Both the position numbers and the translations under genes were made by a program. 64,000 nt of DNA, taken from NCBI RefSeq assembly GCF_020497125.1, contig NC_059076.1, positions 6,563,951 through 6,627,950 on the forward strand, written 5' to 3'. The stretch is from Mauremys mutica. Taxonomy: Eukaryota > Chordata > Testudines > Geoemydidae. This document shows positions 24,060-33,765 of the stretch, piece by piece (the first letter of the stretch is position 1; every line of letters begins with the position of its first letter). A model generated the notes under the pieces. That model ran no database searches. It was not told the DNA's origin and saw only the letters and a program-made list of their open reading frames with translations.

Positions 24060-24480
24060 TGGACACAGTAAGCAGGTTCTAGACCCGGCAGCTCTCTGAG
24101 TGACGTCTGTTGTATGAGTGTTCATAAGCCCGTTTTGCCACTTATCTGATTTGACTCTTCTTGTCTGGTCACTTTGGAGCTACATTCTTTGCCAAAACTG
24201 GAACAGTAGTTCTTGTTGCCTGCCCATCGGGAGTTGTGCTGGACTATCCAGTAGCTGCTATTGGTGTTGGTCTGTAACTCAGAAGAGCAAGGAATGGTTC
24301 TTCCTGCTGGAGGATATTGTTGGCTCACTGTACAGCTCTCTCAGCCTCTCCATTTGCTTGTGGGTAATGTGAGCTGTTAGTAATATCATCAAAATAATTT
24401 ATTCAGAATGACTTAAATTCTGCTGCAGAGAATTGTGGTCCATTGCTAGTTGGTCTAGAATTCTGAAATGAGCAAAGCAC
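24060..24480 (-). pseudogene. Gypsy 1 integrase fragment
   Basis: Minus-strand frames give TSNGPQFSAAEFKSF (the conserved SDNGPQF region of the integrase core) and then HYPQANGEAERAVQ, the NG..ER block that holds the catalytic glutamate. The two are joined by small frameshifts and a stop. The first catalytic aspartates would lie upstream, in the part lost or unreadable. Confidence 0.75.
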
Positions 24481-24689
24481 ACTTCAGTTTCTTGATAACA
24501 CTGCAACATGTCTTTAAAGGACATTATTTCTATATAACTCAAAAAATACTCCACTACGACTCTGCAGCTAGTCTCTTCCAAGGACTGTCTGGCAGAAGTC
24601 TTGTTCTATATGGTTCAGAGTTGTCCTAAGTTGACTTGTACTGGATCTCCTTTCAAAAGACAAATATCATATATTCCATCGAGTTCTTC

Positions 24690-24975
24690 AATCTTTCTCA
24701 CTAAATCCATAATGACTCCAGCTAAGAAGGTTCTTGGTCTGTGAGACTTTGATCACATACACTCCGAATACAAAGCTTTTGTCTTTGCAAGTTGTTTCTG
24801 TGGTGAACTGGTCCATACAGTTGAGAATATCTCCAGAGCTAGCCAGAGCGGTGTCAAGTGACTTAACCTCTTGGAGGGTTGAAGGTGACTGTAATTTCCT
24901 TCTCAAACTGACATCTGTTCCTGCATCAATTTTAATTTAAATAGTCTTTCCATGAATATTCAGTTTCACTTTCCA
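24690..24975 (-). pseudogene. Gypsy 1 aspartic protease fragment
   Basis: A minus-strand frame contains KIDAGTDVSL in the place of the family's DTGA active site, then LNCMDQFTTETTCKDKSFVF and VYVIKVSQTKNLLSW, which resembles the spacer before the RT. The threonine after Asp is replaced and a stop lies just upstream. Confidence 0.6.
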
Positions 24976-25429
24976 GGAATGCTCTGTCATCACACATGAT
25001 AGATCTGAGAAACAATGGCTCTTTATTATCTGTAATATGGGTCAATTCCCTGAATGCTTTGGTGTGGCAAACAACTGCAAAATGTCCATGTCTTATTCAT
25101 TATACCTGGAGCCTGTGGCTGGCCATACATCATCTCCTTGGGTTAGGAATTTTTCCACATCTTGTGCATTTAGACTGAGAGTCTTTGATGTTTGACTGGA
25201 ATTTTTCCCTCTTAGCCTGGGAATTCTCTCTCCTTACCTCCATTTTTTATTATGACTTCTAACACTCATGCTGTTTACAGTTTTCTTAGCTATTTTTTTT
25301 TGTCTTTTCAAGTGTCTTCTTCCTTTTGCTCCTCTGTTGGACTAGTTGACTGCTTTGATAGGGTTAAATCTGTATTTGTAACTTCTGTGAAAGATTTTTC
25401 TGTTCCCTGTCTCTGGTATTTTCATGTTT

Positions 25430-25790
25430 TGCATTCCTCAAATCAGTTTTCAGCCAATGCGTGCAGAGCTCCTATGGAAAAAATCAAGATTTTCCCCTGG
25501 TCCTTTAATTTTCTGGTTTAAATCATGCTCTTTCATAAACCACACTTCTCTGAGGTATAAAGTATGTGTCAAATATAGCCAGACTCCTTTCACAGCCATC
25601 TTTTTGACTCTCTTCAGAAAGGTCAAAGGATTTAAAGGTAATGCTCTGCCTACTTATGTGTATATCTTCAGTTTATATTATGGGTATCATCTTCAGTGTC
25701 CCCTTATGGAGTTCTGTAGTAATTTGAAATCTTGCAAAATACAGCTTCCAGTCTGTCTGTTCTGTTGGGCTCATTGAAGAGTCTCATGTT
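25430..25790 (-). pseudogene. Gypsy 1 gag-like fragment
   Basis: From a minus-strand ATG near 25789 the frame reads MRLFNEPNRTDWKLYFARFQ. After a shift it reads FMKEHDLNQKIKGPGENLDF, resembling the gypsy gag capsid pattern of a tryptophan/phenylalanine-rich start and a GE.ld.F block. Similarity is weak and rests on position between LTR and protease. Confidence 0.45.
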
Positions 25791-26030
25791 GAAGAGATCC
25801 TGAAACTTTTGTTGCACTATTTTTTTTCTGTCTGTTTTGGAACTTTTGTTGCTCTTCTTCCTTCTGTCTGTTCTCCTCTGGCACTAGCTTGTCAGAAGTA
25901 ATGTCTTGTAATGTCTTGTCAGAAGTAATGTCTGTGCTACAGAGCTTCCTTCTCAGAGAAAGACACAAGATGTGTTCACAAAAAGAACAGGAGTACTTGT
26001 GGCACCTTAAAGACTAACAAATTTATTGTA

Positions 26031-26070
26031 GCATGAGCTTTCGTGAGCTACAGCTCACTTCTTCAGATGC
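26031..26070 (-). ncRNA. Hammerhead-like ribozyme in PLE 2 inverted arm
   Basis: The minus strand reads CTGAAGA, then a perfect hairpin GTGAGCTGTAGCTCAC, then GAAA. This fits the canonical hammerhead core CUGANGA...GAAA exactly. Of the copies in this window this and 59006-59045 have the best cores. Confidence 0.7.
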
Positions 26071-26124
26071 ATAGAATGGAACACACAGACAGGAGATATT
26101 TATACATACAGAGAACATGAAAAG

Positions 26125-26469
26125 GTGGAAGGCTCGTACACCTGCACATCTACCAACGTGATATATGCCATCATGTGCCAGCAATGCCCCTCTGCCATGT
26201 ACATTGGCCAAACCGGACAGTCGCTATGCAAAAGAATAAATGGACACAAATCTGACATCAGGAATCATAACATTCAAAAACCAGTGGGAGAACACTTCAA
26301 CCTCTCTAACCACTCAGTGACAGACTTGAAGGTGGCAATTTTGCAACAAAAAAACTTCAAAAACAGACTCCAAAGAGAAACTGCTGAACTCGAATTAATA
26401 TGCAAATTAGATACAATTAACTCTGGCCTAAACAAAGACTGGGAATGGTTGGGTCATTACACTAATTGA
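26125..26469 (+). pseudogene. PLE 2 GIY-YIG endonuclease C-terminal fragment
   Basis: The 114-codon open frame starts at the inversion junction and covers only the nuclease: VIYAIMCQQC, MYIGQTGQSLCKRINGH, then GEHFNLSNHSVTDLKVAILQ and a normal-looking end. The LRK seen in PLE 1 is LCK here, so one arginine near the active site is lost, although the KRI arginine remains. There is no RT, so the copy is non-autonomous. The frame itself has no stop. Confidence 0.85.
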
Positions 26470-26662
26470 ATCTATTTCCCTATGTTAAGTTCTCCTCACA
26501 CCTTCTATTGGCCATCTTAATTATCACTTCAAAAAGATTATTTTCCTCCTGCTGATAAGAGCTCATCTCAATTGATTAGACTTTTCCTGTTGGTATGCAT
26601 ACTTCCACCTTTTCATGTTCTCTGTATGTATAAATATCCCCTGTCTGTGTGTTCCATTCTAT

Positions 26663-26702
26663 GCATCCGAAGAAGTGAGCTGTAGCTCACGAAAGCTCAT
26701 GC
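26663..26702 (+). ncRNA. Hammerhead-like ribozyme in PLE 2 body
   Basis: The same hairpin as 26031-26070 but with CCGAAGA in place of CTGAAGA. The two arms of one insertion therefore differ at the key core base. Confidence 0.6.
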
Positions 26703-26870
26703 TACAATAAATTTGTTAGTCTTTAAGGTGCCACAAGTACTCCTGTTCTTTTTGCGGATACAGACTAACACGGCTGCTACTCTGAAAGATGTGTTCACTA
26801 TCTGGTCCTTTAGTATATTGCCAGGTATAGTTGAGGTTAGCTTAAATAAGATGTTTAGCGTTCCATTACA

Positions 26871-27256
26871 GTAAGGAAAGGCTAGACAAAACTGGCCGTG
26901 TTTATTCTTGAGAAAAGAAGACAGAGATGAACCTTGTAAGTCTTCAGATATGTTAATGGCTGTTATGAAGAGGACTGTGGCTAATTGTTCTCCCAATTCA
27001 ATGACGATAGGAGAAGTAGTAATGTACTTAATCTGTAGTGAGGGAGATCTAGGTTAGATAGGAGGAAAAACTTTCCAACTCTAAGGATAGTTAAGTTCTG
27101 CAATAGGCTTCCAAGGGAGATTGGGGAGTCCTGCTCACTGAAGGTTTGGACAAATACCTGTCATGGATGGTCTAAGTTTACTTGGTGCAGCCTCAGTGCT
27201 GGGGTTTGGACTTGATTTCTCAAACTCACTTCCAGCCCTACATTTCTATGGTTCTC
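26871..27256 (+). mobile_element. CR1 LINE, right half of the split copy
   Basis: It continues the CR1 interrupted at 21240: GGAAAGGCTAGACAAAACTG, TATTCTTGAGAAAAGAAGAC, later AGGAGGAAAAACTTTCCAAC and TTTGGACAAATACCTGTCAT. It ends in CCAGCCCTACATTTCTATGG, a worn ATTCTATG tail. Confidence 0.7.
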
Positions 27257-28894
27257 TGCTGGCTTTTGTGAATCCCATGCTGTGGTGCCTCTCTATCCCT
27301 ATGCATTGTATAGAGAGCTGAGGCACCTAACTCTGGCTTTGTGAATGCCAGTGATTTCCTTGGCACTGAGAAGGTGGGTGCTGTGATGCTCAGTGTCGTC
27401 ACACCCAGGTTCCTTTGAATCTAACTCCTTGAGACTGAGCCACTTTTCAACCTATTTTGAATAGACACAAAAATCGACATAATTTTGTAAAGAACATAAT
27501 ATAACATTAAGACTGGTAATGCCACTTTAAGAACTGAGACTCCTAGTACAAAAATCAGTCTGGATTCTGCAATGCCTGCTCTGACTGCTTAGTACCTTTC
27601 TGTGCAAGGAGTCTAACTGGCTTTACCAGCGTTCCCTGGGAGTAAAATTCTATGCATCAGGAATGAATCTAGCAGGACTTCGACCAATAGACAGCTCTTG
27701 GACTTTGTAATAACAGTGGCACTGGAGTTGAATGACACTCTAATTAGTTTGGGGTTTTTTGGTTTGTTTGTTTGAGAGATAAATGGGATGGAGGGAGATG
27801 ACTTTCTGCTGGAACCTTACCTGTTTTTGGACCAGCTATACAGATTTGGGGAGGTGGGGAGGGGAGGGAATTATCTAAACATTTTGAACTTTGACACAGG
27901 AAACGTGTTCCCCTTTTATGACCTGCTCTTATTGCCACCAAAGAGAGTTACACTTGTTTTGCTTCTTTGAGATAATTATAAAGAACCTACTAAATGCTAA
28001 ACAAGTCTTAAATGCTGACCATGGATGTTTCATCTCATTTATGTTTTCCTTTCAGGGATGCTTAAGAAGAGCTATACCATGTATAGTCCTATCCTATATG
28101 GTGAACATCTTGAACCATGGGGTAATAGAATGGAATTTTCAGAAACTCAGCATTGGCCTAACTTTGCTCCCATCCTAGTCAATGGCAAAATCCTCACTGA
28201 GCTCAATGAGAGAAGAAGCTGATCTTTTAAACTAGGCATCGTTTCTTTGGCTAGGGCTCCCTTTGATCCATACGAAAGATTTGTGAGGTGTGGACATGCT
28301 TGTACCCATCATTAGCACTCGGAAAGATCAGTTCTTATTCCAAACTTGCTTGTTTACATATTTGACAAGAAGACAAAAGATGTTCACTTTTCTGTGCAGT
28401 TAGTTCGGAAGGCCCTGGTCTGATGATACTGATCTCTTCAGAGAGAGGTGACGTTCCAAACTAGTGTGCTTCCTACCACGTGCTGCTCTGACAGTGTTTC
28501 CCTTTAACATATTAAATTAGTTCTAGGACTGGTGAGAGGCCCTGAAAGTCACTTACTCAAAATCTGGCAGCAGCTTAGGAGAATTAAGTGATTTTTCATA
28601 ATGTATTTTAAATGAAAGTCATAAAGGAGAACCTATTTTATTAAGTGCTTGAAGGGTGCCTGTTCTCCATGCCAGTTCTCTGCAAAATGGACATGCGGAA
28701 GGTATAGAAATACATTTTTCCAAAGCAAGCCCTGTCATACTCTATTTAGGAAATTTGTTTTCAGTGGATGTGGAATAGAGCTAGCAACATTATCTGATTA
28801 ATACATCATTTGTAATTCAGTCTTATTGTTGAAGGCCAAATGTTTGGTGGATATTTTCCCCTCCCCCCAGTGCTCTTGTTTAAAATAAGCAATT
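27257..28894. other. Anonymous DNA, no gene seen
   Basis: No coding similarity and no repeat I can name. Confidence 0.5.
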
Positions 28895-29115
28895 TTGAGG
28901 CACTGGATAGTTCATTGTTGAAATAGATAATGCACTGGATTGAGACTTGGGAGACCTGCGTTCCATTCTGGGTTTGTCCACTAGTGACCTTGGACACCTT
29001 CCCCTGTGCCTCATTTTCTCCACTGTAAAATATAGGTGGCGTTACTGATCTCCTTCAAAGCACTTTTAGATCTATGATGAAAAGCACTGTGTAAGAGCTC
29101 TCTGTTTTTATTACA
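28895..29115 (+). repeat. MIR-type SINE
   Basis: It reads through the MIR consensus order: GCACTGGATTGAGACTTGGG, AGACCTGCGTTCCATTCTGG, GTGACCTTGGACACCTTCCC, GCCTCATTTTCTCCACTGTA, then a tail with GATCTATGATGAAAAGCACT. This is the best-preserved MIR in the window. Confidence 0.8.
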
Positions 29116-29345
29116 GACCCGTTACCCTTCCAGAGCCCTGGGGAGTGTTGTGTGGGCAGGCCCTTGCACTTCCATGGAGACCCATTGATCTCCACCCTTG
29201 CAGAGCCCATTGCTGGATCAAGGCCTAGGACGTGAGTGCAAATCTTGTTTATGGTGGCAGAAACACAAAGCCAATTCCATCTTTAGGTAGCCTGTATGAA
29301 GCATGTTTATGTTCAGTTACAGTTGCATGGAAACGTCCCTAATAA

Positions 29346-29470
29346 ATCAAGGCCCTGATCCAGCCAGCCCGTAAGCATGTGAATTGCTTTACTCACACAA
29401 TTAGTCCAATTGAAGTCAATGGAGCTGCTCACATGAGTAAAGGTGACTTAAGTGTTTGCTTGGTTATTGC
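29346..29470. repeat. Palindromic MITE-like repeat, family C, second copy
   Basis: GGCCCTGATCCAGCC and GTAAGCATGTGAATTGCTTT, then a CCAATTGAAGTCAATGG centre that is itself a palindrome, then CACATGAGTAAAGGTGACTT. It is imperfectly self-complementary and matches the design at 4626-4738. Confidence 0.5.
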
Positions 29471-30555
29471 CCAAATTTGCATTCTTATTGGCAGTCTCAG
29501 CAGAGATGTTGAGGGTTGATTTCAGATGGAGTTAGGTACCTAAATACTTTTGAGGATCTGCCCCCTGGAGGCAGCTCAGAATACTTCCTGCAGCTGTGAG
29601 AGAGTTTGCTATTCTGTGTAACCATTGCACAATGATTTAACTGAAAACATCCTCCAGTAACACCAGGAGTCTCTCCACTATCAACTCTTCTGGAGCTTGT
29701 CCCATTAATATATTATAAATTAAACTTAAAAATAGCAAACATTGCACCTACTATATGTATGGAATCTCTCAGATCAACACTACTTCACTGCACTGAATTC
29801 TGGAATTTATACAAATGAAAGCCCTAGCAATGGGACTGCTGCTGCAGGGAAAAGTTAAGCACATAGGCCCTGATCCTGCAAAAAAGTATCTCAAACAATT
29901 TGCAGTTATTGCAAAACCTGTAGCATACCACTATGCCTGTGTCTCCTACACTATTCTATTCTGGTTCTTATTCCAATGTCATTGCCATTCATTGTGTCAC
30001 ACTGAGTCACTCAACATCTTGGAGACAAGGTGAGAGTATTGCCCTGGAATTGAGGGGTGTGCTACACCAGAATTTTATCAAGGTAATTGCAGTCATATTG
30101 TCTGCATTCAGGCCCTATGAATTAATAAAATAGACCATCACATAGTTAAGGGTTAATTAGCACAAGCAGGGCTTCTGGAGGCAAGGTCGGATACTAGCTG
30201 GAGGCTGGCAGTTCTGCTAATCAGAATGGGAAGAGGGGAGGAAAGAGTCAACAAATTATGAGACTGAAAGAAAATAAGTGGATGGAGACTTTGAGTTTGG
30301 GCATCTTTGATATAGAAGCTTATGGCTAAGATTGTTAGCAATGTTTTGTTGATAAGTAGTTGATGGGACATGGGAGAAGTGATGAGCCAGTTGGGGTCAC
30401 TATGAACTGTGTGTTTTGTACAAACTAATTATAAAAAGACTAGATACTAGCGTGTACTTTGGAACAGTTCTCTGAAGCTATCCTGAGAGCCTTTTTCCTG
30501 ACCCCATACTCCCCGGCAGGGAAGTGACCAGCCATCGCTGACCTGTCACCTGGGT
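29471..30555. other. Anonymous DNA, no gene seen
   Basis: No feature that I can support. Confidence 0.5.
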
Positions 30556-30559
30556 AACG

Positions 30560-30745
30560 AGTGAGGTAATACCTTTTATTGTCTCCCCAGCAGAAAGTGG
30601 TCCAAGTTTTTGAGCTTACACAGAACTGAAGGAGAGCTTGATATAAGCTTCTCTTTCACCAACAGAAGCTGGCCAAATTAAAAAAAAAATAACACCAGCT
30701 TCCTGCATTACTCTAATATTCCGGGACCAATATGGTTATAACAGC
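30560..30745. repeat. Worn Penelope-like terminal repeat, inverted arms (second PLE lineage?)
   Basis: The left arm GTAATACCTTTTATTG with GAGCTTACACAGAACTG is roughly the reverse complement of the right arm, which has AAGCTTCTCTTTCACCAACA and GAAGCTGGCCAAATTAAAA. It is followed by a possible terminus, ACCAATATGGTTATAACAGC. The inverted-arm layout and the GTTATAACAGC end resemble PLE termini, but the hammerhead boxes are not intact and no duplication is seen. Confidence 0.4.
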
Positions 30746-31365
30746 ACTGTGACTAACCTCTGTCATGTGAGGTTGGTTCTTTTCCTCATCCTCTCCCCAG
30801 TGGGAGGACTGGGTATGCAGTGGAGTGTGGTAGTTTTGGTTGGGTTTTCAATGTCCATGCTGCTCTCTATTTATGATGGAGAAGGCCGGTCAGAAGTGCA
30901 CCTTGCTCTTAGAGTGGAAGCTGTGGAGACTTGTGATGGCCCTTAGTTCCTGGAGGAGTTTGTTCTGCAGTCTGGAACCGGCCCCTGAGAAAGCTGTCTC
31001 CTGCCAGACGAGCTTGAGCCTGGTGGTAGAGAATTCTCCTGTGTCAGAGGAGGGGCATTCTCAACCAAGCTAATACTGACACCCCCAAGAAGAAATTAAT
31101 GGCGTTTTTTTCATTCAAAGAAGCGGGGGGGGGGAAGGGGGAAGGAATAGTCCTCTTGGAGACCCTTTTTGTTACATGAAGTGTTCAAATCTCCACACGC
31201 CCTCATGCCTACTTCCCCCATTCTCTCCATCTTAGCCTTAATTTAGGACATGATCCTGGTACAGAGTTGCCCCTTATCTTTACCTATGACATTAAGGAAC
31301 AGATTCTCAAGAGTGGAGCTGGATTTTCAAAAGAGAGCAGCTCCTGTTAAGGCACAGTAATGAAG

Positions 31366-31482
31366 GGGCCAGATTTTCTGGGCATTCCTAACTTTCTCTA
31401 AGCTCGGTTGAAAATACAAGAACTTCTGTAGGAGCCTAACTAGAATCTGCTGGTAGCTGAGCCCTTTTAAAAATCTGGCCCA
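31366..31482. repeat. Palindromic MITE-like repeat, family B, third copy
   Basis: Begins GGGCCAGATTTTC and ends AAAAATCTGGCCC, clear inverted termini, with worn middle parts. A further partial copy follows at about 31655-31815 (TAGGCTCCTGAATTC, CAGTGGGAGCTCCTGGGTGA). Confidence 0.5.
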
Positions 31483-31849
31483 TACAGCACCTAACAGTAG
31501 ATGTTGTTTGTATAAGTAATTATTGCACTGTGATAGCTGAATAAAAACATCATACAGTGTTTTCCCAGAACTCGCATACAAAAGCAGTACATAAATCCCA
31601 GATATTGTCAAATAAAATTAAAGAGCAAGAATTTCTAAAATGGATGATTAATTTTAGGCTCCTGAATTCATATAAAGGCTCCTACATAAGTGACCTTTCA
31701 TTTCAGTGGGAGCTCCTGGGTGATCAGCTGCATTGAAAAGCTGGTCATTTCCTTACTTGCCAAAGCATGGATTTAGGATCCTTACTTTAGACACCCATTT
31801 TTTGAAAATCTTGCCCTTTGTGTCTAATGATGATTAGCACTGGACAGTT

Positions 31850-32245
31850 TTCCTATCCCACCAAAAAAAAAAAATCAAGATTTTGAAAAATTTTCCCACC
31901 TCAAATCAGGACTGAAATTTGAAATCTTAAAATTTTGCAAACCAAAAATTTGAAAACCAAATTTGCCTCGGGTCAATTGAAATGTTTCATTTTGGTAACT
32001 CTGAAACTTTTAGTTTTGCTTATTTAAAAATATAGTTCCCTACAATTAGTTTTTAAAAGTCATAAAGATTGGAAATCTTCATTTCAAAAAATCTCCATTT
32101 GAATCCCCCCCCACACACACATTTTACAGCTCTAATTTTTTGCTTTCAGATTGAGAAATTCATTGCTACCAACCCTTTCCCCATGAAAAGTTTGTTCTGA
32201 CCAATTGGCATTTTCCAACCAAAAAAAAGTAGTGAAAGTTCTTGG
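31850..32245. repeat. AT-rich fold-back-like repeat
   Basis: Runs of GAAATTT, AAATTTG and ATTTTGAAAA words with a poly-A stretch at 31862-31874, similar in style to 8471-8905, ending near TTGGCCAGCACTAATAAT. No coding content. Confidence 0.35.
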
Positions 32246-32621
32246 CCAGCACTAATAATAATCCATCTGATCATGCAAAGGTGGAGAAATAGACCATTGC
32301 TGCTATAAATTTTCGACTGAAACTCTGTAGAGTAAAAGGATGCCCTGGATCTTAAACTTCCAAATTCTTAATATTTGATATAATACACTGGCACTGTTCT
32401 GTGATTCTACCAAGAGGGAACGGGCACTATGTCAAAATATTCCTTTTCACAAGAGCATCTTCCCTATCAATTTCCTGGTTCCTGCTTTTTAGAGCTGTGA
32501 AATCCAGAAGACATTAGAGTGCACAACAATCACTTTGTTTATAAGTTTGTAGGAACACTAAAGTTGCATATTCTTCTGTGCCAGTGGATGGCCCTCTTCA
32601 TATTATCTACATATATTTTCA

Positions 32622-32830
32622 TATAGGTTCAGTCCAGAAGGGACTATTGTGATCATCTTGTCTTCTGGCTGAGCTCCAGCATATATACAACTATCTTTTT
32701 TATTATTCAATAAATTTTCAGGCCAGAAGGGTCCATTAGGATCTAGTCTGCCCTCATGCATGACACAAGCAAGAGAATTCAGCTTGCTCATTCCTGCCTC
32801 AAGTCCCTACATTCTGGCTGAGCTTGAGCA
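32622..32830 (-). mobile_element. Two CR1 3' tail fragments
   Basis: Minus-strand CR1 ends: GTCCAGAAGGGACTATTGTG with GATCATCTTGTC at 32632, and again GGCCAGAAGGGTCCATTAGG with ATCTAGTCTGCC at about 32719. The second restart of the same 3' end indicates two separate truncated copies or a local duplication. Confidence 0.6.
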
Positions 32831-32859
32831 TCTATATGGCTATATCTCTTTTATGGTGA

Positions 32860-33356
32860 TATTTCAGCTTGGAGAAGAGACTGCTAAGGGGAGATATGAT
32901 TGAGGTCTATAAATCATGATTCGTGTAGAGACAGTAGATATGAGTAGTAAACAACACTTCCTTAACACAAGAACTAGGGGTCACAAAATGAAATTAATAG
33001 GCAGTAGATTTAAAACAAATAAAAGGAAGTATTTCTTCACACAACACACAGTCAATCTGTGGAACTCCTTGTCAGAGTATGTTGTGAAGGCCAAGACCAT
33101 AACAGGGTTCAAAAAAGAACTAGATAAATTCATGGAGGATAGGTCCATTGATGGCTATTAGCTAGGATGGGCAGGAATGGTGTCCCTAGCCTCTGTTTGC
33201 CAGAAGCTGAGAATGGGTGACAGGGGTTGGACTACTTGATGATGACCAGTTCTGTTAATTCCTTCTGGGACACCTGGCATTGGCCACTGTTGGAAGACAG
33301 GATACTGGGCTAGATGGACCATTGGTCTGACCCAGTATGGCCATTCTTATGATGAA
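32860..33356 (+). mobile_element. CR1 LINE 3' end, TTCTTATG-tail subfamily
   Basis: 5'-truncated copy related to 40963-45890 and 14670-15226. A remnant frame at 32916-33161 ends FMEDRSIDGY. The 3' UTR has CACCTGGCATTGGCCACTG and GCTAGATGGACCATTGGTC, ending in ATTCTTATG. Confidence 0.85.
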
Positions 33357-33765
33357 AGACTTAAGATTTAAGAATCTCAAACTATTTAGCTTATCAAGGA
33401 GAAGGTTAAGAGGTGACTTGACAACTGTGTAGAAATACCTATATGAAGAGAAGATTTCTGATGGTAAAAGTCTCCTAAATCTATCAGATAAAGGCATAAC
33501 AACATCCAGTGGCTGGACGCTAAAGCTAGATAAATTCTGGCTAGAAATAAGTGAAGAATGTTAACAATTGGGGTGATAATTATTGGAACAACTTACCAAA
33601 GGATTTGCTGGCTTTTCCATCACTTGAAGACCTTAAATCAGAATTGGATGTCTTTCTAAAAGAGATGCTTTATACGGGAGGTCACACCAGGCCTCCATTG
33701 GTGCTCCTGTGGCTACGGTGCTATTTATATTTGCATTAGCTACCATCAAGACAGCACAAATTTGT
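33357..33765 (+). mobile_element. Older CR1 fragment
   Basis: Starts AAGACTTAAGATTTAAGAAT and passes GGAGAAGGTTAAGAGGTGAC, then NWGDNYWNNLPKDLLAFPSL in one frame, the CR1-type end of ORF2. It is more diverged than its neighbour, whose tail it directly follows. Confidence 0.6.

Larger units (their letters stand above)
25980..26785 (+). mobile_element. Penelope-like element 2, inverted-arm insertion (TSD AAGATGTGTTCAC)
   Basis: A second PLE subfamily, with tips GTGGCACCTTAAAGACTAACA and TACAGACTAACACGGCTGCTAC. The left arm (25980 to about 26124) is the reverse complement of about 26607-26752. Flanking duplications AAGATGTGTTCAC are perfect (25967-25979 and 26786-26798). It sits in the gypsy 1 right LTR; the left LTR at 21350-21361 shows the same target without the insertion, which confirms the boundaries. 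Confidence 0.9.
21241..26870 (-). mobile_element. Degraded Ty3/gypsy LTR retrotransposon 1 (contains three later insertions)
   Basis: The element separates the two halves of a CR1. Read on the minus strand the order is 5' LTR (about 25912-26870), gag (25430-25790), protease (24690-24975), integrase (24060-24480), tail, polypurine tract and 3' LTR (21241-21467). No reverse transcriptase or RNase H is found between protease and integrase; only about 210 bp lie there, so that part is deleted. Later insertions are a hAT MITE (21530-21958) and two PLEs (22310-23951, 25980-26785). About 2.7 kb of gypsy sequence remains. Many stops and frameshifts; dead. Confidence 0.7.
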
